Source: Bacteriovorax sp. (GTDB taxonomy: Bacteria > Bdellovibrionota > Bacteriovoracia > Bacteriovoracales > Bacteriovoracaceae). Taken from it: a stretch of DNA of 64,000 nt. The translations under genes and the position numbers were made by a program. Location: assembly GCA_014377485.1 (NCBI GenBank), contig JACMPM010000020.1, forward strand, positions 17,975 through 81,974, read 5' to 3'. The notes under the pieces are model-generated. The model worked only from the letters and a program-made list of their open reading frames with translations. It did no database searches and was not told where the DNA came from. This document shows positions 34,304-43,549 of the stretch, piece after piece (the first letter of the stretch is position 1; every line of letters starts with the position of its first letter).

Positions 34304-36685
34304 ATGAAAAAAGAAGTTAAAACTTCATTATTCAATTTAACACTCATAGCACTAGCATCTCTAGTGCTATCGGCGTGTGTGCCTAGTATAGGAAATAATG
34401 CTCGTTCAAGAGCAGCAAGTGCGATCACAGGAAGTGCTAATGTTGGATTGTATCAGGGACGGGTACTTGCTGATAATCCAATTATACTTTCAAAAAATGC
34501 CAATTTATCAGATTCATATGATCTCAATAAACTTTTGAGTACCGTTCCGATTACTACAAATTCATTTTTAAAAGGAAATGCCTCTTGCCAAGGCCTGGAT
34601 TATTGTTTTGAAGTTCGGGCAACTAAAGTTGATCCTTCTCCCCTGCAAACTGCAACTGGTAAGTGGAGCTACAACGCTAACTCCAGTGAATTTTTACAAG
34701 TTAATACTTTTTATCATTTAAATATGGTTTCAGATTTATTTTTTACAAATCTATCTCATAGTTTTAGCCGCGCTTATCTGGGAAATTCTGCAACAACCTT
34801 GTACGACACTTCACTACCAAAAAGTATTCAAACAGATACAAATGTTTTTAAACTAATTACACAGCCGTTAATTATCTACGGTGATTGTAATGAACCGGAT
34901 GCTGCTAATTTTAACAATACAACTCAATCCATTTGTTTGGGATATGTAAGCAGTAATCCAACAGTGAAATGGGCACAGGATAATACTGCTATCTATCATG
35001 AGACTGGGCACTTTTTCCAAAAACTGCAACTCAACCTAAGAAACCCATTGATTGGCCCTAGGGTTAATATGGGAACACTTTTTTACGATGAAGCAGGATC
35101 AATTGGCGAAGGACTTTCTGATTATTATAGTTATTTTGTCAATGGTAGGACCCATTTTGCTGAGTGGGCAGCTGGCAGATTTTCAAATGCATCGAGACCT
35201 ATGTCGGAAAGAGACCCTGCTCATGTGGCAGGTATTTCAACTGATCCTGATCAACGTTTAAGTTATCCTCAGTTTCTTGATTACAATCCTTACGAACCAA
35301 GCTTTCCCACTGAAGACGTACATTATTCGGGAATGATTATTTCACATTACCTAGTCGCACTCACAGAAGATCTTGAGGATAAATGTGTAATGTCCAGAAG
35401 AGATGCTTCAGATTTAGTTATTCACTTAGTAAGTGAGACCCTCGCTGAATATGGTGACTTGTCATCAACAGGAACACAAAGTGTTTCTTCAAGCTTAATT
35501 TTAAGAGATAAAATTAATTTAAATTCATCACATTCTTCTGATTGGTATAAAATTGTCAACCCAATCACTTACCGATCTTTTATGCAAACATTTGCTAAAA
35601 ATTTGATGAACAATTTATCAAACACTATAGCAAGGCCGGCACTCAATCGTTGCAATAACGGTATTTACACCAGAGACCAAATTGAATCTCTTATAGATCA
35701 ATACGGATTGCTGCTTTTTAGAACGTATAATGAAAATCGAAATCTTTCTACGTCTGCTGGAACACGCGACAATACACCCGTTAATGCTATTAATAGAAAA
35801 AAATCAGTTCTTATTTCAAAAAATCTTTTGATACTTGATCCTACAACAAGTGCTAGCTCTGCTTTTGTAATCGACACAAGATCTGAGATCAAAAAAGCAA
35901 TAACTTCAGGAAATTTAACTTTATCAGCTCAAACTCCAAGTGATTTATCATTTAATAACGACAACGGAAGAATGAGCCCCGGCGAAGTTGTCGCTGTGGC
36001 ATTAAATCTTTATAACAATTCAAATACACCAATGGGTGGTGTTCAAATTCTTGCCAACGATTGGAATCATGCTTCTCTTGATCCGGTAACAGGCTACTTA
36101 AAACCATGTCAGTTTCCTACTTCAATGTCTAACGACCAGTGGCCTCTCATATCAGAAGGCGGAGTACCATGCACCAAAACAGCAGCAACGGCAAGCACTG
36201 ACTTTGCTCCAGTTTGCTTTATTCAATCAAATGAAACAACGTCGACTAAATGGGTTTCACAAAAAGAATTCCAAAATAAAATGGCGTTGGATTCATCTTT
36301 CTGTCTAGATCCAACAAAGCCAAACGAATGTTTTATTAGGGCGATAAAAGGTGCTGATCAAGCCATCTATTCTCGTATCAATTCAAAATCAACTTGGGGA
36401 AAAACACTGGCCAATCCAGATACAGGTAAGGCGCCTATTCTCAGCGGTGCAAATGTTATTTTATTTGAAGTTTCTAAACATGTACCTCCAGGAACACTTG
36501 TAGATTGTAGGTTAAGAGTACGCTTCACTAACTGTGAAGACTGCTACCACGATGCAAATCCACTTTTAAGAAGTGATCATGTTACTAACCCGATTACAAG
36601 GACGGATTACGATTATACCGATACAGATTATAACGGACCTCGTCCTTTTAAGATTATTCATTTACAGATTCCAATTATTGATTAA
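34304..36685 (+). CDS. Zinc metalloprotease lipoprotein (HExxH, M4/M36-like)
   Basis: 793 residues. The lipobox VLSAC places the lipidated Cys at 25. The zincin motif is IYHETGHFF (His232, Glu233, His236), followed by EAGSIGEGLSDYYSYF around residue 269; the Glu there matches the third zinc ligand of thermolysin- and fungalysin-type gluzincins (the GLSD signature). The C-terminal half is beta-rich (LSFNNDNGRMSPGEVVAVALNLYNN) with several Cys pairs, likely accessory domains. It is the second gene of an operon, 13 bases after the coiled-coil protein and seven bases before a PepSY-like protein. Activity is inferred from intact motifs; it probably acts at the outer membrane surface. Confidence 0.75.
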   Translation: MKKEVKTSLFNLTLIALASLVLSACVPSIGNNARSRAASAITGSANVGLYQGRVLADNPIILSKNANLSDSYDLNKLLSTVPITTNSFLKGNASCQGLDYCFEVRATKVDPSPLQTATGKWSYNANSSEFLQVNTFYHLNMVSDLFFTNLSHSFSRAYLGNSATTLYDTSLPKSIQTDTNVFKLITQPLIIYGDCNEPDAANFNNTTQSICLGYVSSNPTVKWAQDNTAIYHETGHFFQKLQLNLRNPLIGPRVNMGTLFYDEAGSIGEGLSDYYSYFVNGRTHFAEWAAGRFSNASRPMSERDPAHVAGISTDPDQRLSYPQFLDYNPYEPSFPTEDVHYSGMIISHYLVALTEDLEDKCVMSRRDASDLVIHLVSETLAEYGDLSSTGTQSVSSSLILRDKINLNSSHSSDWYKIVNPITYRSFMQTFAKNLMNNLSNTIARPALNRCNNGIYTRDQIESLIDQYGLLLFRTYNENRNLSTSAGTRDNTPVNAINRKKSVLISKNLLILDPTTSASSAFVIDTRSEIKKAITSGNLTLSAQTPSDLSFNNDNGRMSPGEVVAVALNLYNNSNTPMGGVQILANDWNHASLDPVTGYLKPCQFPTSMSNDQWPLISEGGVPCTKTAATASTDFAPVCFIQSNETTSTKWVSQKEFQNKMALDSSFCLDPTKPNECFIRAIKGADQAIYSRINSKSTWGKTLANPDTGKAPILSGANVILFEVSKHVPPGTLVDCRLRVRFTNCEDCYHDANPLLRSDHVTNPITRTDYDYTDTDYNGPRPFKIIHLQIPIID

Positions 36686-36692
36686 TTAAATT

Positions 36693-37376
36693 ATGAAAAA
36701 AATTTTGTTATTTATATTTTCAACATTTATAGCTTTATCAATAGCCATTTATAGTAAAAGGTCTTCTGAGGTATTCGCTAGTAAATCAAATCCAACATGG
36801 AAGACTTTTGTTAAAAATTCTAATCTTGAAGTTTCTGGGCATAAGACAACCCAAAAGGAACTTGAAGCAGCTCGCGTTCCCACTCCTAAGAGAGCAATTG
36901 CTGAAGAAAATAATCAGTTTGCAAATGATGAACGCATTAGCTTTGAACAACAGGCAAAAATTATAAAAGACAATCATTTTCTTATCCGTGAAGAACGAGT
37001 TTTAATTGGCGATATCCAAAAAAGAAATTATCAAGATGAAGATGTCCCCCTAGAAATGTTGAACAAAATAAATCCAAATTGGAAAGATATTTTAGGCCAT
37101 GAACTCTTGCGTTTTCAGGATGATGATACGAAAGTCATGATCAAAGAAGAATTTTCTATAATCCAAATTCAAAACGGAAAAGGCCGATATGTTGAACAAG
37201 TTATTGTGACTTATGTTTTAAAAGATGGTGCAATAAACAGTTATCGTGCTTTAGTTGATTCTGAAACAGGTTCTGTCACGGATACTTGGGATAAAACAAT
37301 TTCCGAAAATTATAAAAGAGAGAGAGCAAACCTAAGTCTGCCCTCTGAAAATAATAGTGGAATTATAACAAGGTAA
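36693..37376 (+). CDS. PepSY/FTP-like exported protein, possible protease inhibitor
   Basis: 227 residues with an N-terminal hydrophobic anchor or signal (LLFIFSTFIALSIAIYS). The C-terminal half contains GRYVEQVIVTYVLKDGAINSYRALVDSETGSVTDTWDK, which has the Y-x-V, LVDSxTGxV pattern of PepSY/FTP domains. Such domains act as propeptides or inhibitors of thermolysin-type proteases. It lies seven bases after the metalloprotease lipoprotein, so it may act on that enzyme in trans. The 3' end overlaps the convergent beta-barrel gene by 14 bases. The domain call is from pattern only. Confidence 0.6.
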   Translation: MKKILLFIFSTFIALSIAIYSKRSSEVFASKSNPTWKTFVKNSNLEVSGHKTTQKELEAARVPTPKRAIAEENNQFANDERISFEQQAKIIKDNHFLIREERVLIGDIQKRNYQDEDVPLEMLNKINPNWKDILGHELLRFQDDDTKVMIKEEFSIIQIQNGKGRYVEQVIVTYVLKDGAINSYRALVDSETGSVTDTWDKTISENYKRERANLSLPSENNSGIITR

Positions 37377-37935
37377 ATGGCAAACTCACGCCTAAAACTA
37401 TTTCATGATTAGAAATATCTCCGCCTGATACAGCAGCTGGCTTTGAAGTAAATACAACATTTCTATATATCAGGTTTAAACTCAAGAACGGAAGTGCTGT
37501 AAACCCTACCCCCAACTCTTTAGTGTTCCCTTTAAATTCTGATCCTGACGGTGTTTTTCCCGAAGAATCTTGGTCTTTTGCCGTGTTTGAAAAATAATAT
37601 GCGCCCCAAAATCTCAAAAGGATTGGAAGATTATAACCAACGAATACTCCAATTTCTCCACGATCGAATTTATCATCTCCACCTGGAGTCTGAGTCCATG
37701 TGTATGTGGAGGCCGTGTAATCCAATCCGACCATTAAACCTAAATATTGCCCACCAAATCTTAAACCTAGTTCTGGATTTGTGTATTTATACTCAACCCC
37801 TGAGGTAGTTCCGCCACCTGAAATATTATAACCAATATGCGGCTCTATTAACAAACTGGCATTAGCAGTAATGGATGTAAGGGCCGCTATCGCCAAAACG
37901 CCTAATACGATTAAAGAATTCTTTATATGTTCCAT
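37363..37935 (-). CDS. Outer-membrane beta-barrel protein, 190 residues
   Basis: After a signal peptide (ends near SITANA), the chain alternates short beta strands with Gly and aromatic residues: EPHIGYNISGGG, PELGLRFGGQYLGLMVGLDYTAS, GVFVGYNLPILLRFWGAYYFS, ELGVGFTALPFLSLNLIYRNV, and it ends IVLGVSLPFTLL. That pattern and length fit an eight-stranded OmpA/OmpW-like barrel. GGAGGAACT precedes the ATG. It is divergent from the gene at 38009 and convergent with the PepSY-like gene. The cargo or role is unknown. Confidence 0.7.
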   Translation of the reverse strand: MEHIKNSLIVLGVLAIAALTSITANASLLIEPHIGYNISGGGTTSGVEYKYTNPELGLRFGGQYLGLMVGLDYTASTYTWTQTPGGDDKFDRGEIGVFVGYNLPILLRFWGAYYFSNTAKDQDSSGKTPSGSEFKGNTKELGVGFTALPFLSLNLIYRNVVFTSKPAAVSGGDISNHEIVLGVSLPFTLL

Positions 37936-38008
37936 AGTTCCTCCTTGAAATTAGTAACAACTAAGTTCATTATCTCGGCTATTAAAATAAAAGGAAAGAA
38001 TAAAATTC

Positions 38009-38476
38009 ATGAAAACATTCAATACATCGGCATCCCTAATAATAACAATTTTTGCAAGTTTTAATGCCTATGCAATTAATTACGAAGTCATCGGACCTTG
38101 TTCTGAAAAAGCTGTGCACTCAGGGACATTCAATGTGGTCGATTTAAAAGTAAGTGTTGGTCAAACCAGCGTGGCCATTTTTGATCAGAACAAAATTCCT
38201 TACATTGGCAATGAAAGTGGATTCAATTCTATAGTTAATACTCCAACTGGATTAGATTCAATTGAAGTCCTCTCTGACACTAAAATGCGGGCTTATGGCT
38301 GGTGTTTTTCAGTGAATGATATCCGGCCAGATGTTATAGCGGGTGAATATTTATTTACCAGCAACTCTGACAAATTAGTCTGGTTCTATGCCTATTCAAC
38401 TTATGATAAAGGCGAATGGCTTGATTATTGTGTACCTTCTTATAAGATAAAAGCGGCACAATTTTGCACAAAATAG
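38009..38476 (+). CDS. Exported DUF4430-like protein, 155 residues
   Basis: Signal peptide 1-23 (MKTFNTSASLIITIFASFNAYA). The mature region has NESGFNSIVNTPTGLDSI and GWCFSVNDIRPDVIAGEYLF followed by DKLVWFYAYST. This matches the layout of DUF4430-type beta-grasp domains: the ESGF start, a VN turn, and a strand containing VWFY. Four cysteines (CSEK, WCFS, DYCVP, FCTK) may form two disulfides. It stands alone, divergent from the beta-barrel gene. DUF4430 proteins are surface or binding modules; a specific ligand is unknown. Confidence 0.6.
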   Translation: MKTFNTSASLIITIFASFNAYAINYEVIGPCSEKAVHSGTFNVVDLKVSVGQTSVAIFDQNKIPYIGNESGFNSIVNTPTGLDSIEVLSDTKMRAYGWCFSVNDIRPDVIAGEYLFTSNSDKLVWFYAYSTYDKGEWLDYCVPSYKIKAAQFCTK

Positions 38477-38525
38477 TGTCTAAATTCTAGACGTATTGAG
38501 CCTCTGGAAAAATTGTAAAAAAATT

Positions 38526-38552
38526 TAAATTCCGACCTAAATACTCCGATAA
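38526..38552 (+). promoter_or_regulatory. Sigma-28-type promoter for the gene at 38599
   Basis: TAAA (38526-38529), 15 bases, then TCCGATAA (38545-38552), seven of eight matches to the motility-sigma -10 element. Confidence 0.6.
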
Positions 38553-38598
38553 GATAGGACTGGCCTTTGCCCATGCCTGTACTTTATTTGGAGAATTT

Positions 38599-39807
38599 TT
38601 GAATAAACCTTTTAAAATATACATTTCTTTTCTCATTCTTTTGGCAGCACTGGGCTTAATGAATGGTCAAAGTTTTAAAGGGAGCCGTATCGTTGCCAGC
38701 AGCGATTGTGCTGATATTGCGACGGCCATCATTCGATTGGATATTCCGGTAAAAAATACTTTTGGTGATAAAGAGACACTGGAATTAAAACACTATCGTT
38801 TTAAAAATTCTATCTGGAGCAAAATATTAAGAGCTAGTGATTTTGAACATTTTGATGAAAATGAGTATTTCAGATTATTGGAAATTTATAAAGGATTCAA
38901 AACACCACAAAAGAATTTATTAGAAATTAATCCGGTCAGCATTGAGCAAAAATTAGCCTTGATTGAGGCAATTCAAATTAAGTTCGCCCATTTTCAAAAT
39001 ACACCTTCTATTCAAGATGAAATTCAAAACCTAAACGCCTACAAATTAAAAAAACTTCAACGGTTAATGAAAAAATTTGATATTTCTTCAAAAATTACTA
39101 GAGCAAATCTTCAGGGTTTTTCTAGTGATTTTTTTCTAATATTAAAAGGACCTCCTATCTCAGTTCTAGACTATTTTACCAAAAATAAAACAAAGCTCAT
39201 GAATCAGAGAATGATTAGAGTCCTGCAAGAAGAAATGCTGATCAAAGGACTAAAAGGATTGCTAGAAAGAATTCCTGTTGATGAAAATATCACTCAGTTT
39301 GAAAAGATGCGTTTTTTTGTTCAAAAAGTTATGAAATATAAAGTCTGGCGTTTTATGATTATCCCTTATGATTTGCCTTGGATTGACAGAGTTAATATAT
39401 CCGATGAACTCTTAGAAAAAATTCTTCTGGATGGATTAGATGAACATGAGAGTGAACTCATTGCAGAGTTAAAAAGACAGAACTTAATCGATCACTATGA
39501 GCGTTTCAGAAAAGTCTATCGACCAGTGGCCTTTGGAGTCGGTTTTTACTATTACTATGAGAATTCTCAAAAAAAATTAGGTGAAGATGAAGAAAAATCT
39601 GATGAAATTGCCAAGAAAAAATTCATGGAGGATTTTAAAAAATTATCTGATGCAATCACTTCAGGTGACACAATAGAAAAAACAGATGAAGAAATAAAAG
39701 AAATTCAATTTCAACGAGTCTTGAAATCATTTAAAGAACGGTATCACGAAGACCCGACGTCCAGCGAGTACAAAGAATTACGCCAAAAGATTTTTAGTAC
39801 TAATTAA
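38599..39807 (+). CDS. Exported or anchored helical hypothetical protein, 402 residues
   Basis: The start is TTG at 38599, supported by TTTGGAG six to ten bases upstream and a sigma-28-type promoter just beyond. The N-terminus (FKIYISFLILLAALGLMNG) is a signal peptide or TM anchor. The rest is charged and helical, with a single Cys in SSDCADIA, and segments such as KKLQRLMKKFDISSK and YKGFKTPQKN. The C-terminal third is acidic-basic mixed (GEDEEKSDEIAKKKFMEDFKKL). I do not recognise the family. Confidence 0.65.
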   Translation: MNKPFKIYISFLILLAALGLMNGQSFKGSRIVASSDCADIATAIIRLDIPVKNTFGDKETLELKHYRFKNSIWSKILRASDFEHFDENEYFRLLEIYKGFKTPQKNLLEINPVSIEQKLALIEAIQIKFAHFQNTPSIQDEIQNLNAYKLKKLQRLMKKFDISSKITRANLQGFSSDFFLILKGPPISVLDYFTKNKTKLMNQRMIRVLQEEMLIKGLKGLLERIPVDENITQFEKMRFFVQKVMKYKVWRFMIIPYDLPWIDRVNISDELLEKILLDGLDEHESELIAELKRQNLIDHYERFRKVYRPVAFGVGFYYYYENSQKKLGEDEEKSDEIAKKKFMEDFKKLSDAITSGDTIEKTDEEIKEIQFQRVLKSFKERYHEDPTSSEYKELRQKIFSTN

Positions 39808-39814
39808 AAATATT

Positions 39815-40357
39815 TTACCGAGTGCATTCATCTAAAGAACCGCCATCACCTAAACATAACAAACGAATTTCTGATGCCAAGTTTCTTTTTTCTATTTTTA
39901 CAAGTTTTTCAAGATCGGTAACACTCGCAGTAAGTTTAATAATTTCCTCTTTCGTAAAATGAATTGCTCGTTGTTCAAGAACACTAATTACCGCGGCAAG
40001 TGCAGAAAGTGAATAGCCACCACCCAAGATAATTTTGCTAGGATTAATTCCTTTTGATTGAAATAAAATAGTGCTGATTAATCCAACCGCGGCCGCTACA
40101 GAAGCTGCATTACGGAGAGCAATTCTCGATCCACCATTAAGGTGATCCTTGTCTTCTGCTCGCTTTAATTCAGTATGAAAAGTATTGAGTTTATCCAACG
40201 AAAGATTAAGTTCAGAAGTTAGCTGATTAATTTTTAAGATTCGTTCTTCGCGATCGCTTTGAATAAGATCGTCTAGATTTCTTATATCATCAGCACAAGA
40301 AATTTGATTAAATATTCCTACAAAAAGAGCTAAAACGATAAATAATCTAACTACCAT
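39815..40357 (-). CDS. Small exported/membrane hypothetical protein
   Basis: Start set at the ATG at 40357, which has a strong GGGGGGAGG seven bases upstream; an earlier reading from 40402 is not supported. About 180 residues. The signal segment is MVVRLFIVLALFVGIFNQISC, with a Cys at the possible lipobox, though the box is weak. A helical region follows (coiled-coil-like LNQLTSELNLSLDKLNTFHTELK is part of it), then a hydrophobic hairpin-like stretch (NAASVAAAVGLISTILFQ, ILGGGYSLSALAAVISVL) and a helical tail with CLGDGGSLDEC. Family not recognised. Convergent with the preceding gene. Confidence 0.6.
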   Translation of the reverse strand: MVVRLFIVLALFVGIFNQISCADDIRNLDDLIQSDREERILKINQLTSELNLSLDKLNTFHTELKRAEDKDHLNGGSRIALRNAASVAAAVGLISTILFQSKGINPSKIILGGGYSLSALAAVISVLEQRAIHFTKEEIIKLTASVTDLEKLVKIEKRNLASEIRLLCLGDGGSLDECTR

Positions 40358-40430
40358 GTGCCTCCCCCCATAACTTGATATTGCCAGAGGAAACTCCGGC
40401 ATTTATCAATCTCTCAAAACAAAAATGGAA

Positions 40431-40844
40431 TTATTTAGTAATTTCGCAATTTATTAATCTAGGAACTGCTGCAGTAGAACACTCAATTACCTTAGCAGAA
40501 GTAGTAGAAGTAGATAATTCACCAGCTCTGAAGAGTACTGCCTTTAATCCAGATTTAAGTAGTGCTGAAGAAAGAGAAGAGGCAAGTGCACCATTAACTT
40601 CTTCTAGTCGACCTGATGATTTATCCACGAACGAACATTTCATTGGAAGTAAAACGAATCCACTTTCTTGAACACATTTAACTTTCGAGACAGAAAGAAA
40701 AGAAGCATCAGTATAAATTTTCACTTCAGCTCCAGCATTCTTTAAAGCATTATGTAAATTTAGTGCATTATTTCCATTAACAGTTAAGGCAAAAGCATTA
40801 CTGCAAACTACGGTTAAAGCGGAAATCAAAAATAAATTTTTCAT
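40431..40844 (-). CDS. Small exported protein, 137 residues
   Basis: Start at the ATG at 40844 (MKNLFLISALTVVCSNAFA), preferred over a longer reading because GGAG lies six bases upstream and the signal peptide begins there. The mature region is about 118 residues with cysteines in KVKCVQESG, PMKCSFVD, VIECSTA and LINCEITK, likely two disulfides. The NNALNLHNALKNAGAEVKIY stretch is followed by short strands, giving a small alpha/beta look. No family recognised. It lies upstream of the gene starting at 40357 on the same strand. Confidence 0.6.
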   Translation of the reverse strand: MKNLFLISALTVVCSNAFALTVNGNNALNLHNALKNAGAEVKIYTDASFLSVSKVKCVQESGFVLLPMKCSFVDKSSGRLEEVNGALASSLSSALLKSGLKAVLFRAGELSTSTTSAKVIECSTAAVPRLINCEITK

Positions 40845-40939
40845 AAAATTCTCCAGTTGGTTTAATAAATTAAACACCTCTTAACTCAAATCAAAAAAAT
40901 AAATTGAAAAAAATTGAAGCTTTGAAAAACTTACAGTCT

Positions 40940-42865
40940 TTAGAGGAATCTTTCGTATTCCTTTAAACACTCAGGATTGGCTATGGCCTCGATATTAGTA
41001 ACAGCTTTTCCCGAAAGGATCCGAGCTACGGCCAGCTCTACTTTTTTCCCCGACCGAGTATAAGGTATATCTCCCACTACGTGAATTTCTCTGGGGACAT
41101 GGCGTGGGGTGGTGTTTTTTTTAATTTGCTCTTTAATTAGTTTTTTTCGCTCCGCAGTTAACTCTTCACCAACTTTTAATTTAACAAATAATAAGACGTC
41201 TACATCGCCGTCTCGACTTTTCCCAACACAAAGCGAGTCTAATATAAAAGGTAAGGTTTCAGTCTGGCGATAAATTTCGGCCGTCCCTATGCGTACTCCC
41301 CCAGGATTTAGAGTGGCATCAGAGCGACCATAAACGATCACTCCCCCCCTAGAAGTTATTTTAATAAAATCCCCATGAGTCCAGACACCAGGATTTTGGT
41401 TAAAATAAGCGGCCTTTATTTTTTCTTTATAATCATCATTTAGAAAACTGATTGGCCGATTGGGAAAAGTCCCTCTGCAAACTAACTCTCCTTCACGATC
41501 AATCACTGCATTTCCCGCTTCATCTAGAGCAGTGACATCCAAAGCAAGTCCCAGGCATTGAATCTCTCCCCTATAAACTGGAACGACAGGGGCCCCCAAC
41601 ATAAAGCAGCCTACAATATCAGTCCCACCAGAAATGCTAGAGAGTTGAACATCTTTTTTAATTTTCTCATAAACATAATCATATTGTTCAGGCAAAAGTG
41701 GTGAACCTGTAGAAAGTAGAGTTTCTAGAGATGGAAATTCAGTCTGAAAATTTGCTTCAGTATCTTGAAGTGCTTTTAGAAATTTTGGTGAAGTTCCAAA
41801 AATATTAATCCCTTCCCGGTCAATCATTTTAAAGTAATGTTCCGGACTAGGATAAACGGGAGAGCCTTCATAAAGAATTACCTCCGCTCCAAAATAAAGT
41901 GAACTCATCAACCAGTTCCACATCATCCATCCACAAGTAGTGAAGTAGAATATTTTTTTGTCTTTGGTTAGATCCGTTTGTAGGCCCAGTTCTTTAATAT
42001 GACCTAGCAGAGTCCCTCCTTGAGAGTGAACTATACATTTAGGCTTACCAGTCGTTCCCGAAGAATACATTATATATAGCGGATGAGAAAAAGGAAGTTG
42101 CACAAAATTTAAGTCGGCACTAATTTTTAAGACATCATCAAAACGGATAGCCTTTTTAAAACCATCGAGTTCAATCCCCTTCCCTAAAAAATCAACGAGT
42201 AATATTTTTTCTAAATTTGGAAGGCGCGCTTCGATTTCCTTTAAGCGCTCAGTTAAATCAAAGTATTTTCCATTGTACTCATAACCAACGGCCGCCACTA
42301 AGACCTTAGGGTTTGATTGTGAAAAGCGATCGAGTACTCCTTCAATTCCAAAATCACAACTGGTGGATGTAAAGACTCCTCCAAGGGCCGAAGTCGAGAG
42401 CATTGCCATAACAGTCTCTGGGATATTGGGCATGTAAGCCGCCAGGACATCACCAGGCTTGATAAAATCTTTCAAGTAATCATTAAGGGAAGCAACTGTT
42501 GATCGCAAATCTTTATAGGAAATTTTTCTACTTATTCCAGATTCATTTTGAGCATTAAGGGCAATATGATCATCGCTTCCGGCGTGTAGTAGATTTTCAG
42601 CAAAATTTAATTTAACTCCCATAAACCATGTGTAATTGTCAAAGTCGTCTTCAAGTAAAACTGGCTCAACATTCCCACTAAACTTTACACCGTAATACTC
42701 AATCAACTCTTTCCAGAAAAGAGTTTTGTTTTTAATTGAAAAATCATGCAGACTTTTATAATCACCGGATTGCCCCAGATAGGTTTGAAATTTAGTTATC
42801 TGGGAGTTCTTCACTCTCTGAGCTGACGGCGTCCACAAAGGTGTATCATTAGTAATCGCCGGCAT
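40940..42865 (-). CDS. aacS: Acetoacetyl-CoA synthetase
   Basis: 641 residues, full length for acetoacetate-CoA ligase of the ANL superfamily. The ATP loop is IMYSSGTTGKPKCIVHSQGG; GGCxxxWNW-like residues occur in TCGWMMWNWLMSS; ISGGTDIVGCF and the C-terminal PYTRSGKKVELAV (with the catalytic Lys) are family hallmarks. It activates acetoacetate with CoA and ATP. It fits the leucine-degradation operon at 49.5-54.8 kb, because HMG-CoA lyase releases acetoacetate. Transcribed alone, divergent from the gene at 42989. Confidence 0.92.
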   Translation of the reverse strand: MPAITNDTPLWTPSAQRVKNSQITKFQTYLGQSGDYKSLHDFSIKNKTLFWKELIEYYGVKFSGNVEPVLLEDDFDNYTWFMGVKLNFAENLLHAGSDDHIALNAQNESGISRKISYKDLRSTVASLNDYLKDFIKPGDVLAAYMPNIPETVMAMLSTSALGGVFTSTSCDFGIEGVLDRFSQSNPKVLVAAVGYEYNGKYFDLTERLKEIEARLPNLEKILLVDFLGKGIELDGFKKAIRFDDVLKISADLNFVQLPFSHPLYIMYSSGTTGKPKCIVHSQGGTLLGHIKELGLQTDLTKDKKIFYFTTCGWMMWNWLMSSLYFGAEVILYEGSPVYPSPEHYFKMIDREGINIFGTSPKFLKALQDTEANFQTEFPSLETLLSTGSPLLPEQYDYVYEKIKKDVQLSSISGGTDIVGCFMLGAPVVPVYRGEIQCLGLALDVTALDEAGNAVIDREGELVCRGTFPNRPISFLNDDYKEKIKAAYFNQNPGVWTHGDFIKITSRGGVIVYGRSDATLNPGGVRIGTAEIYRQTETLPFILDSLCVGKSRDGDVDVLLFVKLKVGEELTAERKKLIKEQIKKNTTPRHVPREIHVVGDIPYTRSGKKVELAVARILSGKAVTNIEAIANPECLKEYERFL

Positions 42866-42988
42866 ATTTCTCTATCCTTTTCAAAAGCATCAAATTGTCA
42901 TTATTCTATGAAATTAAGCGTTCATCTGAAAAGCTCTAAATTCTTAGTTATTCGCTTTTTGCTGGAATATGATTATAATAAAGGGACC

Positions 42989-43549
42989 ATGAATTACTTG
43001 ATTTTATTATTTTATATTATTCAACGCCTCAGTGAAATCTGGATTAACTCCAGAAATGAAATCCAATTAAAGTTAAAATACCGGGCAGTGGTAGTGGATC
43101 CTAATGAAGTAAAGATAATGAAGCTCTTTCATGTTCTCTGGTTTTTCTCGCTTTTAACTGAGAGTGTTTATCATGGTCGCATTGCTCCAAACTACTTAGA
43201 GATACCAATAGTTATACTATTACTTTTGGCACAAGCGATTCGTTTCCATACAATAAAGACATTGGGTGAATTTTGGACAGTTCAAATTTATAGAATCGAG
43301 AATCTTCCTCTAGTTACCAATCGCGGTCTTTACCGATTTATTCGTCACCCAAATTATCTGGCCGTCCTAATTGAATTTTTCTTTTTGCCATTACTTTTAG
43401 GATGCCATTTCACAATGGTTGCGGGATTTTTATTGAACTTATTTATTTTAAAAAGAAGAATTGAACTTGAAGAGGCGACGTTGTCATCAACCTCTTCATA
43501 TCAAAATGCGTTTAAAGATAAAAAACGATTTATTCCAAAGCTTTTTTAA
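42989..43549 (+). CDS. Isoprenylcysteine carboxyl methyltransferase-family membrane protein
   Basis: About 186 residues with four or five TM helices. The ATG at 42989 follows AAGGGA and begins at the first TM, so the longer reading from 42908 is rejected. The conserved tail NRGLYRFIRHPNYLAVLIEFF and ELEEATL matches the bacterial ICMT/YpbQ family, which binds SAM at the cytoplasmic membrane. The substrate is unknown; some relatives methylate polyketide-derived phenolics, others serve unknown lipids. The 3' end overlaps the convergent fumarase beta gene by 20 bases. Confidence 0.75.
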   Translation: MNYLILLFYIIQRLSEIWINSRNEIQLKLKYRAVVVDPNEVKIMKLFHVLWFFSLLTESVYHGRIAPNYLEIPIVILLLLAQAIRFHTIKTLGEFWTVQIYRIENLPLVTNRGLYRFIRHPNYLAVLIEFFFLPLLLGCHFTMVAGFLLNLFILKRRIELEEATLSSTSSYQNAFKDKKRFIPKLF

